Positions 12,100 to 24,486 are shown, counted from the first letter of the stretch. The stretch is 64,000 nucleotides of DNA from Cylicocyclus nassatus (GCA_958299035.1 CATQJL010000316.1:33793441-33857440); one strand, 5' to 3'. Numbers and translations: made by a program. The notes: generated by a model from the sequence alone, not told the origin.

Positions 12100-12963
12100 T
12101 TAGGTTGTCCCGAAAGTATTGTCGGTTTTTTTCATCGCTCACTAGAACCCACAGAACAAAAATCCATGGACGATCTAGGTATCAGTTGATTTATATTTTT
12201 ATCCTCTTTCTTACAGCTGTATTTGCTCTTTGATTTACTCTGTCTTTGCGATGTTATCGCCATGGTTTTTTGAGCAGCGCGATAGTAACGCCAAATTTTT
12301 CCTGAATTTTAAAAAATTTTCTTCTGCTGTTTTGAAGAGCATTAGTGACTGTAGAGCAAATCTTTGGTTACATTGTGATTATTTTAGATTATATGGACCA
12401 CGTTTATAAAGTCCGTTATAATTATTTATTTAAGAAAAACCATGGCTTTTTGATTACTTCTACCAAGTAAAGTTACCGAAAATTCCAAAAAGCTGAATTT
12501 TCAAAGCAAATCAAGCTTGATTATGTTGCATAATTATTATTTATTAGCAATCAAGTTTTAATTCGCAGAAATTTCAGAAGGCTTTTATGTTTTTGCTGCA
12601 GTTGCGTGTTTCATGATTTTGCCAAAAATCGAGACCTCCGAAGAAATAATTTTTTGAAGCTGAAAACAGTAGGTTAGGAGAATCTAAAAATACTGTCTTG
12701 TAGTTCGAGAAATGTTTTATTTGTGGAAAACGGGTGAGGAATTGAGGAGTGAGGAATTTAACAATTATCAAAAGAAGCAGGTGAACGGGTGAGGAATTTA
12801 ACAATTATCAAAAGAAGCATACAAAATTGTTGCACGGAAATGTAACCATACGAAAGAGAAGGAAGAGCTGCATCGAATGCACGTTGAAACTCGCTCAGTT
12901 TCTTATTGCGCATAGTTTTATAGCGGTTTGAAAAAAACCGACAAAACTTTCGGGACAACCTAA
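12100..12963. mobile_element. Non-autonomous mariner-type element
   Basis: The inverted ends TTAGGTTGTCCCGAAAGTAT and ACTTTCGGGACAACCTAA extend inward to GTCGGTTTTTTT / AAAAAAACCGACA and are flanked by TA, as expected for Tc1/mariner insertion. At 864 bp it is shorter than an autonomous mariner, and no transposase motif was found. Inside, near 12731-12818, GTGAGGAATTTAACAATTAT and what follows are tandemly duplicated. Confidence 0.8.
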
Positions 12964-13569
12964 TATTACATTGCAACTAGCGTTTTTGGACAACAGCTGC
13001 CATCTTATATGACCAAAGGAGAGCACATGTTCCAAATGAAAGACCGCTTTGATCAAGATTTATCAAGATGGGAGCCTAAGAAAACAATATAACTGTCGTG
13101 AAAATGAGACAAACCTAAACTTTAAAAGAAAAGAAAAGAGCGGATGCATACCTTCGAGTCGTTCTCGATAGAGTATAAAAGAAGGACATTCTCACGGTTA
13201 AGCTCGACAATTACATGTAGCATATGATGTGAGTTGCTAGATTATTTTGGTGTTAAAGCAGCACAAAGTTTCTCAGCTATAAGATGTCCACCTTCTGAGA
13301 AATCGGTAGGACGAAGGTGCGGAGAGATAAGCAAACTGCTGCGGAATGAATTCGCTACAATAAGTAGTAATGGTAGCTCCACATTAATTGAGTAGATCGC
13401 CTATATCCTCGGTGTCAGCAATTTCATAAAGTGAGATTCAGCTACTATTACTTGTTCGTGCTTTCAGATGTTGTACGCATTTGTGCAAGGATATATTGAA
13501 GTAAAATTAGATAAACTACAACGAAATACTTAGATTGCAAGCCCTTGAAGTGGTATCGAAACCTTCTCT
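12964..13569. other. Non-genic stretch, nothing recognised
   Basis: AT-rich spacer with no open frame or repeat that I could interpret. Confidence 0.35.
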
Positions 13570-14445
13570 AAGTCCCTAAGGGCCGCATGCATTGACATCC
13601 CCGCTGGGGAGGGTGCCTCTAAAGAAAGCTTCATATTCTGAAGCTCGAAATATCTGGTTGTCTACTTGTCCGCAAGCATCCTACTATCCTTCACCATGTA
13701 CACATTGAACAGCAGCGAGAAGCTGAACAAGCCGCATTTTCCAGCTTTTGTATGATCCCTGATGGTCCCCGGCGTTTATCTTCAAAGTCACTTTTCTTTT
13801 CTTGAAGTCAACAAAAACCTTCTAAAGTTGTACTGTTCACCTAATCCAACAGTGCAGAGCATGTTGCTGATGACAACAAATGCGTTCTCAAAAAAATATC
13901 TTCGTTAAACCCCAACTTTCGACTTGTGGTTCATCGCAAATTCCATGACTCCGATACATCAATTGTTCTTATCGCAACATGCTAAGCACTGTTGGGTCAG
14001 ATAATCTGCACAACTTCGGAAGCTTTTCGTTAACTTTGGAGAAAGAAAATGAGTTTGAACATAAGCGCCGGGGATCATCAAGGATCATATAAAAGCTGAA
14101 AAATGCGACCTGTACATCTTCTCGCTGTTGTTGATTATATTCATGGAGATGGATAGTAGGGATACTTGCGGACAGGTATAGGCTGCTGCATGACGAAGGC
14201 GCAAAACCTTCGGGCGCAAACGCGACTTTATTAGCCGCAGAGCGCATGAGGCGTAAAATTTACCACGGTGAGGACATGCGCACGTCGCGCTTGCGTCCGC
14301 TCAACTAGTACCTCTTCCGCGCCTTCGTCATGCGATAGCTTTTAGACAGTGTGAAATCCACATATCTGGAGCTTCAGAATATGAAGCTTTCTTTTAAACT
14401 GCTATCCCCTCTTCGCGAGAATGTTAATGCATGCGGCCCCAAGAT
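13570..14445. mobile_element. Long inverted repeat (fold-back element)
   Basis: The left arm (about 13575-13869) and right arm (13974-14443) are inverted copies: GGGCCGCATGCATT against AATGCATGCGGCCCC, AAAGAAAGCTTCATATTCTG against its complement near 14376-14396, and ACAGTGCAGAGCATGTTG against CAACATGCTAAGCACTGT. The loop is about 104 bp. The arms are diverged, so the element is fairly old. The right arm is lengthened by the nested element at 14188-14333. No transposase was seen. Confidence 0.75.
14188..14333. mobile_element. Nested miniature element
   Basis: A 146-bp segment with perfect 15-bp terminal inverted repeats, GCATGACGAAGGCGC and GCGCCTTCGTCATGC. It is GC-rich unlike its surroundings and absent from the matching place in the left arm of the enclosing fold-back, which shows it was inserted later. 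Confidence 0.72.
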
Positions 14446-15174
14446 ACGTTCGATCGAGGGAGCACATCCATGTACATTCATCGATAGACCAGCAATGCTT
14501 TAGCTAGCATCTGCAAACAAGAGATTTCACACTAAGCCTAGATAGATGCATCCCGTTTTACACAAATAACGCATTAACAAAGCAGGGATTACACAAATGC
14601 AATGTGGGCTATCGGAAAAGCCAAAACTTTTCTGAGAGGGCAACACTTCGAATACAATGATCACAAGCCTCCTACTAAGCTTATCAATTTTATAACATTA
14701 AAACTTTCACTGAACATGGATAGCGAGTCTTGAAATGATATGGATGTAGTAGCACAACGAAGTCTTCAACAGATGTGCAATGATTTTGACGAAAATGCTA
14801 CATTTCGTGAGAGGGAATAGCGATTATCTGCTTACGTCTTTCCAAGTGACGACATTCTGCGCGCGAGTGGAGTGAAATATCTCTTTCGCCTAATTGTTAG
14901 TTACGCGGGGTCTTTAAAAAGCGGAGTTTTTGCGATTTTCACGCACATTTCGACCTGCATAGGGTTAAACTGGACCACAAACACTCCTTGACCACAAAAT
15001 CCCGATAACCAAATTCTGCTGACACACTGCCTTCAACGGAGATAGTGACATAATAGTCGTGGAAGATCAGTATTTGATTTTGCTATGCATGAACATAATT
15101 ACCTAATACGTGTGTGCCGCACAAAAATTGGACAAAAATCACTACGAACGGAGAGTTATCAGCTAACGTACATT
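14446..15174. other. Non-genic stretch, nothing recognised
   Basis: No exon, repeat or RNA gene was recognised. Confidence 0.35.
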
Positions 15175-15233
15175 AGCGTATATATGTATGTATATATTAT
15201 GTATATATATGTATTGTATATATATATATATAT
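15175..15233. repeat. TA-rich simple repeat
   Basis: Run of TATATATG/TATA units next to the left end of a mariner-type element. Probably the pre-existing TA-rich target. Confidence 0.85.
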
Positions 15234-15956
15234 AAGGTTGGTCCGAAAGTTCTGTCCCACCATTTTCAAAAAAATCATAACTTCCTCCTAACATGATGTT
15301 TTTGCATGGCTAAAATCTTTTTGAAAAGGGCAATTCATGCACTTTCTAAAACTAGGTTGGCTGCTATCTACTACGCTCTGAGTGCAGAGTTAAAATTGGA
15401 GAAATGAAATCACTTCAAGTTCGGAATTTTTAAGCAAGCCCGTTAAAAAATCCAAAACTGTGATATAAAACCCAAAACAGCCACTATCCTAGATTATTTT
15501 ACCCCCTCTTTCTGGCTAAGTAGAGTTCACGCTGATGCAGCTGTTTTTCTAAAAGTTCTGATTTTTTCAAAAAAATGTCAAAAATCAATTTTCTTAAGAA
15601 ACTGATTTTTTGGCATTTTTTTTGAAAAATTATGACTCCTTTCAGCAAAGCTCGATCAGCGCAATTTTGCTAAGCTGGAAAGAGGGGATCAAAAAACCTA
15701 GGACACTGCCTGTTTTGGATTTTATGGTACACTTTTCGATTTTTTAACGGGCTTGCTTAAAAATTCCGAACTTGAAGTGATTTCCTTACTCCAATTTTAT
15801 CTCTGCACTCAGGGCGTAGTAGATAGCAGCCAACATAGTTTTAGAAAGTGCATGAATTGCTCTTTCCAGCATGGTTTTAGCCATACAAAAACGTCGTGTT
15901 AGGAGGAAGTTATGATTTTTTGAAAATGGTGGGACAAAACTTTCGGACCAACCTAA
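15234..15956. mobile_element. Mariner-type fold-back element
   Basis: The ends AGGTTGGTCCGAAAGTTC and ACTTTCGGACCAACCTAA carry the TTAGGT signature of mariner relatives in this window. The whole 723 bp is nearly one palindrome: GGCTGCTATCTACTACGCTC on the left returns inverted near 15814-15833, and CACTTCAAGTTCGGAATTTT returns near 15758-15777. The loop lies near 15590. Two arms of about 350 bp leave no room for a transposase, so it must be mobilised in trans. Confidence 0.82.
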
Positions 15957-16812
15957 TATATACATCATGTATATGACACGTATATAACGTACATACACGG
16001 AGTATATTTCATTCATGATGCGCTCCCACATCGAGCTTTGACAACTTATCTAAGAAAGGGCTTGCCCCTTACCTCCAGGAAACCATGACAGCGAACGATG
16101 GCACACCTCCTTCTCAACAGACATTATCCATCAAAGCTGTATGATTTTCACGGGCAGAGTGTGCATGGTTTGCGTATCTACTTACCTTCACAACACCCTC
16201 AACTATTACGCAACGTAAAACGAAACAACTTCAGCTGCAGCTGGAAAATCTTTAAACCCATAGCCGACCTAGTTGCGTATAACGGCCATGAAGTTGACCT
16301 TGTAACTTTCTCATGCCGAAAATGGACTATCAAATCTAATGTCAGAGACGCATTCGATGGCATTGTCGTCCTCCGCGCCATAAAACTCAATTGCTTCTTC
16401 CCATTCATCTTCCTTTCTTTTCTTGATTCTCCTTGAACCTATTCACGAGAAGTCAGTTCGACGTATAGAAGACAGAAGGGGTTATTTGGCTAAAATATAA
16501 AGTTCACATTTGCTACTTGCATTTTTGTTCATATATATGGTATGCGATCGTCTCACATAGGAATAAATTGGGCGTGGCAGTTTTTGTGCTCAGAACAGTC
16601 AGTTACGATTTCAAAAAGCCAGCGAATATGTACACTTATTGACCCCAACACGCAAAAATGTAGGCAATTATCAATTGCCTGAGTACATCATACATGTTTT
16701 CATGTTTACAAAGATGCAGTATCTGTGAAAACCAAGCAGCATAAGTGACCGACAACATAAAACGCAGGCAAACACATATAACTGAAATATTTCTATACTT
16801 TCGCAATGACTA
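15957..16812. other. Stretch with a minus-strand coding-like remnant
   Basis: On the minus strand at about 16185-16425 one frame reads DEWEEAIEFYGAEDDNAIE and, past single stops, ESYKVNFMAVIRN and FKDFPAAAEVVSFYVA. There are two internal stops and no usable splice sites, so at best it is a pseudogene fragment. The rest holds nothing recognisable. Confidence 0.22.
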
Positions 16813-17215
16813 TTAATTAAAACAAAACGTTAACAAAACGATAAAACCTATAACAATAAATGACTGAAAAGCCTGTGTTGACAAGCATGTTTGCTGCTTA
16901 TCCCAGCTCTCTTTGTCTCGATCCTGGTCTTTTTTCCTGCGGTGCGCTACCTGGCGTACTGTTCTTCCAAAAAATCTGGAATTATATAAGAAAACAAAAC
17001 ACACGCATATTAAACTGGGCCTTAACTTTATATTGACTAAGCCACTCCAGCACAAATAAGTGTCTTGTCTCCTCATTTCTAGGTTCGTCAATATTCTCCA
17101 AGACCTAAGAGAGACTTACGCAGGTGGTGAAAATGTGCATTTGATATCTCTTAGCCCACGATCCTCTGACGTAAGCGGGCTGTCCGAATAGTGCAAACTT
17201 AATGAAAGAACCCAT
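16813..17215 (-). pseudogene. Candidate exons of an unrecognised gene
   Basis: The upper part (17030-17215) starts at an ATG and reads GSFIKFALFGQPAYVRGSW, then after one TAG reads VLENIDEPRNEETRHLFVLE. GTAAGT and TTAG flank that stop only 15 bases apart, too short for a normal intron; a GTCAGA donor would give a 66-base intron in phase, but is weak. The lower part (16813-16981) follows a good acceptor (ATAATTCCAG) and has two possible frames, one ending in a hydrophobic tail (SFIVIGFIVLLTFCFN) that would be a C-terminal membrane anchor. I could not assign a family. It may be a real small gene with an unresolved splice pattern, or a relic. Confidence 0.27.
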
Positions 17216-17983
17216 CAATAAGTATGATTAGAAAGAGTATGGTGTGTTGCACTGTAGTAACAGGACAAGATGAAAGCAACTTTGTTTAGCACTTACGTAA
17301 TGAACAACACCGCCATACGACATTTGCGTGTTTGTAGAATAGGAAGGATGAGGCATCAAGTCACAGATTTTGTTGAATTTTGTTTAAGATAGGCATTGAT
17401 GCTTTTCACTTTCTGGTTGCTTCTTTCAGCGGAGCCAAAGACTTGACGGCAAAAGCGCAAAGTGATTGTTACCAGCAACTGCAGTTCAACATATTGTTGT
17501 TTTACACCAGCACTAATTTTTGATTTTAATTTTTGAGGCAACCGTTGATAAACGCGGAAAATTTAAAATCGAATCAAGCTGGGTTTGGCCCAGAGGGTAT
17601 CTGCAAAGCTGAGTGCGATTACCATTTTTGTAAGGAAACATCACTCGTGTAGCTATGCATACTAGTTTGAAAACCACGTTTTGCTGCAATCTGGCACATC
17701 ACTAGTATTTTACTATTCTAGTTTGGTGAGACCATTCCGACGGGTTGGTGACTCACTTCGGTTAGAAAAGTCTGAAAAAAGGATCTTGACATGCACCACA
17801 TCTTGCAACGCTTTCGGTAAACCCATTTCTTGCTAAAAGTTTGGTAACGCTGTGATTTGATTCGGTTAAAGCACATCTTCCTTGCTAAGCGGAATAGACC
17901 GTGAGTTATAGGAATTTCCGCCCAAAAAGCTAATCGATAAGTCCGTATTTTTTCTTGCATAATGTTTTGTTAACTTGGGACAC
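17216..17983. other. Non-genic stretch, nothing firm
   Basis: Contains only short open frames. I see no recognisable feature. Confidence 0.3.
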
Positions 17984-18722
17984 CACCAAAAAAGGGTACT
18001 TTTCCGTTATCCGGTCCCATTTTTTCAAGGAAAGATACTGCTTCCATCCTTGTACCATATTTTGTCTCAGCTTCACAAGAAGGAGTGTCAACCTTCTGCC
18101 ACGGTCAAAGAAAATTTTTGACTTGTTATCTAAATGCTTAACAGGTTTCACCAAAAGTTTGTGCTACCCTACCTAGCAATGTAAGTTCAATCTGTTTTTC
18201 AGTTAATTTTGACCTCATTTCGACCAAACAGTTTTTAAAGTGAACATTATCATAATAATAATGACATACTAACATCGATGAACAGGTTAGACTTGCTCAG
18301 GATAGAGAAGGGCGCTAAGATTCTGTCATTTAAGAGGCGAAATAAGCAGCAACCAGGTAATTCAGTCTATCAATTATAGATTTTTTCGGCTAAATTCGCA
18401 TGGCGAAAAGGGTATGAAGAGAAATACATTCAAATCACTGCTGAAAGCAAGCGAAATGTTCAAAAATATGTACATGATTGTTCTGTGCTTATGTAAAACA
18501 GTTAAACAGTTTTAGAATAATCACATATTCTCTTTTATGTTACCGAAAATGATTTCGAAAAAAACATGTCAAATTGGACCCAAAGGTGTAAATTTTTTCG
18601 TGACACGTGGCAAAGAGGCAGCCATCGTAAAACCTATGAAAATTTACTTAGACTAAAAAACTTATAATATGAGAGCCTTTGAAAAAATGGGTCCGGATAA
18701 CGGAAAAGTACCAAAAAAAGTT
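17984..18722. mobile_element. Non-autonomous DNA element with about 40-bp inverted ends
   Basis: The left end, GGTACTTTTCCGTTATCCGG followed by TCCCATTTTTTCAA, is matched inverted at 18679-18720 (TTGAAAAAATGGG, then TCCGGATAACGGAAAAGTAC). The span is about 740 bp with no coding frame recognised. The superfamily is undetermined; flanking duplications were not clear. Confidence 0.7.
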
Positions 18723-19981
18723 TATCAGAAGACAAGGATAAATTCTAAACAAGCATAGAGATATACAGGGAGATAGCATGCATTACTATAAAACAGGCTG
18801 GCAAGTAGTACCTATTTGCTACGTGCATATGTGACACCGCCATGACATAAGAAGCATAGTAAGTACATAAAAGTAAACACATTTGCAAGTTCACAAAAAA
18901 TATAGCACTGGTAACAAATGAAGTTCCCTGGCTTTCAATCTTTAAGTCACATCGGCAAGCGTGGCTATATCTGCGGGTGTATCTGGCTCTTGCTACACAG
19001 CAAAAATCAAAAGAAATGCTGGATAGCAAGTTGGACAGAAACGCTTGCAAACGTGGCTTTAGCGCCTAGCGATATTGCCCTTGAATGCGCCACCCCGAAA
19101 TGTGAAATGGACATTGGGACAGGGGGGGGGGTTACAATTTTAGAAGGCCATTCCAACAGAAAAAATCTGTTATCCATGATACGAAATGAATTCATCATAT
19201 TACAAGCACGGCTTCATAATCCAAGAACCAATCAGGAAATTTTGAAATGTTGAATCAAAAGTTATTTTTATGCGGTATTCGCACTACAGATGCAAACTTT
19301 TAGACATACAGCCCAATGAAAGCCAGACCGACGATTGTAAAAGCTGAAATGACTCCATTTTGTCAAAACGAACGACTCTAGTGGTTCTTCTATCAATGAA
19401 GTATTTAAGGACAAGACAGTGAGCTCATTTGAAAGTTGCAAATTATGGCAAGACGAGAACTTCTAGAAACAAAATTTAGGCCTCAGCTATTGCACTAAAT
19501 TGATACTGTATTTGGTCTCTTGCAGCGAAATTGTACAAAAAATCTAAACGAGACTGTTAAAGCAGTTTTGGATTTTGGTTATCTGGATTTTTCTTGTTTT
19601 TGTCTTTTCCCTAAGGGTGAATACAGATGTGAACAAGCTAGGGAGCTTCGAAATTCACAAACCCTTGTGAGAAGCCGATGCCGTTGCCATGCAATGGAAT
19701 TGTAAATCTCCTGCAGCCACAAAAGCAAATTTTTGTAATTTCTTCGCGTGATGGTTGCAAGAGGTGTTATAAATTTGAAAGTTTAGATTTGAGACACAAA
19801 TATGAATACTTCTAATCGGGGTGATGTTCACTCCAATGGGAGATGAAAGAAAAAGGAAGATAAAACGATTGTAGAGCATCGCCGTTAATAAATTTTCGAC
19901 TACTAAATGATTTTTTTGACATGCAACTTCGAAACTTCATAAAGACTCAAGTACTTGTTCTTTCAAGCTTCTACTCTCAAC
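18723..19981. other. Non-genic stretch, nothing recognised
   Basis: Contains a plus-strand frame of 111 codons at 18918-19253 crossed by a run of nine G residues. It shows no motif and no splice support, so I do not call it a gene. Confidence 0.3.
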
Positions 19982-21469
19982 CAGGGTCAAGCGTGTGATG
20001 CGACTGTCGCAACTGGGGGTCGTAAAGGGGGGCCTACGGTGAAGGGGGGGTCGTAAGAGGGGGCAGTTTGGATAAAAAACCGTACGATTGAAAGCAAATT
20101 AAATGGCAAGTAATTATTACACGTTCTTAACAATAAATCCATGGAATGCCGTGTACCACTGTATCAAATAAAAACGAGTGAACAATAATTTGAAAACACT
20201 TGCAAGCGTAGAAATTCGCTTCATTTGCTGCACTTTTGAAAGATTGTAACTTAGTTCTTTTTTTTTGGGAATCGCTATTTCTCTCGCAAAATATTGTCTC
20301 AAACGGGGATCGAACCCTGCTGGCATGACTAAAATCCGAAAAATAAACACTTTCAGAAGCTCAAATGCTACTATAGGCATGTATGTGTGATAAAGATGTT
20401 GGATGTACCGATTAATGTAGACACCCTGCTTCCGAAGGCTCAGTGAAGACTCGCAAACTCGACAGAAGCGCACATGTAGATCAACGATGAAATCACTAAT
20501 TCGTAAATCTTTTTGTAATGCCATTTATAAGGCTTTTACAATTTATATGTACTTTAGATAAGCCCTGCTACTGCTGTGCGAAATCTGGTGTTATTTTATA
20601 AACTGCCGATTATTCTATGATTTTATTTATGGTAGCAAAACATGAGAAAGGGGGGTCGTATCTGCGCCTGATCTAAATTTCTCCGGAGCTATTGAAGCTT
20701 GTTAGCTGCAAACTTGCTGTAGTACGAGGCCATCCCTCTAGTTTTTATCTTAAGAATTTCAGGCTGTTTCATAACTTCTCTGGTAAGTTACAAAATTTTA
20801 AGCTCAAAAATCTCAGTTTTTGCTTTTTAGGATCGCATCTAAATTTGCGAGAGCCTGATCTAAATTTTTTCGAGCTCACTGCTCCTCAAGGGCTGAAACT
20901 TTTTCTATGAATAGTCTGGGCAGTGTGCTACAGAAGCTGTTCTTTGCAGCCTCTCAGTCTTTTCCTGGCCTTAGTTACGAATTTTCAAACTACCGTGCTC
21001 ATGCATGTTTTTGACGTCGTTCTGGACGGCGCTAAAGCGGTTTTTTTTCGCAGGAAAAATTGTGGAAGAGGTAAGAACTGAGCTTCTTAGTTGAAAACAT
21101 TTTTTGTAGTTTAAATATTTCATTTTGTTCTCCGTTTAGAAATTTGTGTCGCATACGGGAATCGGATTTGCTGACCTGAAGTATGCCTGAAAATTCAAAA
21201 GTAAACGCAGAATCTCAAACATTATTGAATGTGTGTATATGTGCTAGAGATGCTGTGCGCACCCATTGGCCTAGAAATTCTGCTTCCGAAACCTCACTGA
21301 AGTTCTCACGCAGGTGTTTTTTGAGATTGACATTTTTTAATGCAGGTTACCGCGAGAAATGTGGGCAGGGGAGGTAAGGGGGATAGATGGGCGAGGGGGA
21401 CGGAGGGAGGAGGGGGGGGGGGGGTCGTACGGATGGGGGTCCAGGATCGCATCAATACGCTTGACCCTG
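19982..21469. mobile_element. hAT-type non-autonomous transposon with perfect 8-bp target duplication
   Basis: The termini are CAGGGTCAAGCGTGTGATGC and, inverted, GCATCAATACGCTTGACCCTG without its last base shared further out. The 8-bp sequence CTCTCAAC occurs directly on both sides (19974-19981 and 21470-21477). An 8-bp duplication with CAGGG-type ends is the hallmark of the hAT superfamily. Inside are G-rich runs carrying GGGGGTCGTA at both ends (about 20015-20055, 20650 and 21405-21430) and two diverged copies of a unit of about 160 bp. I see no hAT transposase motifs, so it depends on an autonomous relative. Confidence 0.85.
20293..21305. repeat. Two diverged direct copies of a ~160-bp unit inside the hAT element
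   Basis: Units at about 20293-20452 and 21150-21305 share a CGGGGATCGAACCCTGCTGG / CGGGAATCGGATTTGCTG start and a CTGCTTCCGAAGGCTCAGTG / CTGCTTCCGAAACCTCACTG end. On the minus strand the first unit contains GGGTTCGATCCCC, like the T-arm/B-box of a tRNA gene. No complete cloverleaf was found, so a tRNA-derived SINE fragment is possible but unproven. Confidence 0.5.
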
Positions 21470-21477
21470 CTCTCAAC

Positions 21478-22457
21478 CTAATAAATTTGTTCTATTGAGT
21501 ATAGATGAATGCAAAAATTTGATAAGTACGAGCGTCATTGACAACAGAACTTACTTGAGCATCGCTGAAGTGAGCTTTGTGGTTTATGAGACTGTACCTA
21601 TTGAATTTCTGCATTCAAGTATACTTAATAGAACAGATTTATTTATGAACGGTTGCTCTACGTTCGCTATTTATCCTACTTTTTCATCTCCCACTGAAGT
21701 GAATCTGAAGATTAAGCATAGTTACGATGCAATCGACTGCTGCTCACGGATGACTATACTCTGAATTGCCTTAGATCAAGCCTTTTTCAAGTGTTTTGAA
21801 TGCTATTTGGTTAGCCTCTGATTGAATCTTTGTCCGTGTCTCACACATGTTGTAGAGGACTGGAGCTAATACTCCGTTTGATGAACCATATCACCGTTAC
21901 CGTAAACGCGCCTTGGAAACGGTTTGGTCCAAGCCAATTCACAGTGTAATCATATGTGAGCAGCAGTCATTGCACCATAGCTATGCTTACAAGTCTTACA
22001 AATAACTCATCTGTCCCTTCTGAGCTGATTGTCGCGTGCAATGCAACGAATAATTTACAAAGCTGTCATAAATAAAACATGTGATTTAGTCACATATATT
22101 TGAGAGTGCTGATTATAGCAACTTATCATGTACAGCAAAAAAATGTGTGCCGTATAGTTCATTTGCTCCATTAATCCCATCAACCTTCTTGGTGAGATAG
22201 AGAGCTCCACTTTCAAACACTGGAGTCACATCATTACATGACAGCTTGGTGAACACTGTACCACAAAATCGAATTTTTAATCAGTGACGTTACGATCAGA
22301 TAATCTCCCCCTCAACAGCGATTAGAATTCAAAAAAGATTTTTATTATTATTATAATTTATTCAGTTTCATACAAGTACACTAGGGAAGCTTCTGCTATC
22401 AGTAGCACCTTCCAAAATGTAACAGAGAAATATGGTATTTATCTTTATTTTTTATTA
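21478..22457. other. Non-genic stretch, nothing firm
   Basis: A plus-strand frame at 21495-21764 (89 codons) has no motif, signal peptide or splice support. I recognise nothing else. Confidence 0.3.
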
Positions 22458-23381
22458 TTAGGTTGTAAAGAAAGTTCCCGGGCACTTGCGAAAATTCGAA
22501 AATTTTTTTCAAATCGCTGTAACTTCAAACGATTGATTCTTTTTCAAAGCTACAAACTTCAGTGCAAAGACAATTTTGTCCATAACATACATTTGTCTTG
22601 CTGGCTTTTCAGCACCTCACTACGGTCCGCCAGCATGCGCAGAAGGGAAAAGGTCGTCGCGAAAAGTGGCCTGTTCGTGCAAGATTATCTCAGGCACGAT
22701 GAAAGCTGGAGAACTCAAATGCTGTAGTTATATAGAAGTCAGCTAAGGCTGTTATGGGGACCATTCATGTTTTTGCAGCACCACCTGCAAAAAAAATTTT
22801 TCCAGAAAGTTTGAAAAATTGACCATTTTCTGCCCCTAAAAATGCACCATTTTTCGAGTAAGTGACTTTAAGGTGTTGTCGTTCTGCATAGGTGAACCAA
22901 ACCTTTGATTACTGCGAATATTGTTGGAGTAATGCCTTACACATCTTTTGGACCCATCGTCCAAGCGTGAAGATTCCCGCAGATGCGACGCCAGCTGCGA
23001 AAAGAATTGTAGTCAGCGGCAAGTTTGACAGCTTATATTTTCTAAGCGCAAATCGCAAAACTCGAGTGCAGCTGCGGGTCAGAAGTTAACAGTCTTCTCG
23101 ATCAGATCACCCATGATTTAGACGAATTTCTTTGGACTGCGCAAAAAAATGGCTGTAGGAATAAAAATTGTGAAATTTTTAAGGTTGGAAAGATTTTCCT
23201 TTTTAATGTGTAGATCAAATACGTGTTGGCATTGATAAAAATCAGAAGCCGTATTGAAAACTTTAGGCTTCCCTCTACTGAACAGTATTAAAAACTTGGT
23301 GTCAAGTCCGACCGGGCGCCAAAAAAATGCGTTTGAAGATGAAATTTCTAAAATGCCCCGGAAACTTTCTTTACAACCTAA
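22458..23381. mobile_element. Mariner-type non-autonomous element
   Basis: The ends TTAGGTTGTAAAGAAAGTTC and AAACTTTCTTTACAACCTAA are inverted with small mismatches just inside (CCCGGGCA / TGCCCCGG) and flanked by TA. At 924 bp it is below full mariner length. Short open frames inside show no transposase signature that I can recognise. Confidence 0.77.
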
Positions 23382-23769
23382 TAATATCACTCATCCAAAA
23401 TACCGAACCCCAAACATACCAAGAAAAACGAAATAACATCAAATTTCTAAGATAGCATCTGCTTCGTGAACACTCTCATTCAGTCAGGACTGCAATGCAA
23501 TATAAAATTGAAGCATATGATTCAAAACTGGAAGGGTGAATCAGATATTTGGTGCTTTCCAAACACTGGAAAGAATTCCTAAGTTTCTAAAACTTCCAAA
23601 GTTTAGAGGCGCTAGCGTACAATGTTGGGCGTAGATATGACTGAAGTTTACAGCAACAAACAGACGAAAGACAGAAAAATGATTATGATTTCATATAACA
23701 AAGAGATCGCGAATTTGCATTTCAAAGGTTCAAAAGTATTCAAAGGAGCAAAAAATGAATAACATTTTA
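23382..23769. other. Non-genic stretch, nothing recognised
   Basis: Spacer between two transposons. I see nothing in it. Confidence 0.4.
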
Positions 23770-24486
23770 CAGGGTATCCCAAGAAGGTGTGCGTACTGTT
23801 TGATTGTTAGTAACTCTTTGTTAGTTTTTCAAGAAGCTAGATACCGTTTAGAGCTGGCTTCAACATAGGATTAAAGTATAGAGCAAATCTCGATTGCTTT
23901 TCTGCAGCAATGGTAGAAACTTCGGGCATATGGTGTCATAGTAAAAAAAAGCTGTTGTTTTGAAAATTTTTGAACAATGTGAAAACTTTTATAGCAGGTT
24001 ATCAAGACGCTAAGTTCAATACTCAACTATGTACAATGCTGTGAAGTTTTAGAAAGTGTAACCGCACTTTTAAGAACATTGGAAAAAAAGGCCGCTACCG
24101 CTTACCTCGCATAACTTTAGATGAAGCATGATAATGGGTTGCAAACTTCAATTTTGAAATCAGCAATTACAATTAGCTCAGTTTGAGGATTATTAGGTTG
24201 TTTCCCTTTTAACGAGGCAAAATATGGCCTTTCAAAGCTCAAAACCTTTTACTAAATTCGTGCCATAAACCTGCAGTAATGGAGAGCATTCTCCTGGATC
24301 ATACCGAACTATAGATCTGTCAAATCTATTGTCTATAAATCTATCATTCTACCCGCTCCATACCGAACTATAAATCTAAGTTGAAGCCAGCTCTATAAAA
24401 TGGTACCCAAATCTTTTTGAAAAACTCTATTACAAGAGAGTTGTTAACAACCAAACACTAGGCACCACACCTTTTCGGGAACCCTG
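23770..24486. mobile_element. Tc1/mariner-type miniature element (CAGGGT ends)
   Basis: Flanked by TA on both sides. The left end CAGGGTATCCCAAGAAGGTG and the inverted right end CACACCTTTTCGGGAACCCTG without one base shared at the tip extend into arms of about 110 bp ending in GAGCTGGCTTCAAC / GTTGAAGCCAGCTC. Near 24300-24375 a short unit with ATACCGAACTATA is repeated twice. No transposase. Confidence 0.78.

Noticed and set aside
20298..20337. tRNA gene on the minus strand (GGGTTCGATCCCC T-arm-like sequence)
   Set aside because: No matching acceptor stem, D-arm or anticodon arm could be folded around it.
24192..24225. Mariner-like tip ATTATTAGGTTGTTTCCC inside the CAGGGT element
   Set aside because: No inverted partner was found; kept out as a possible chance match.
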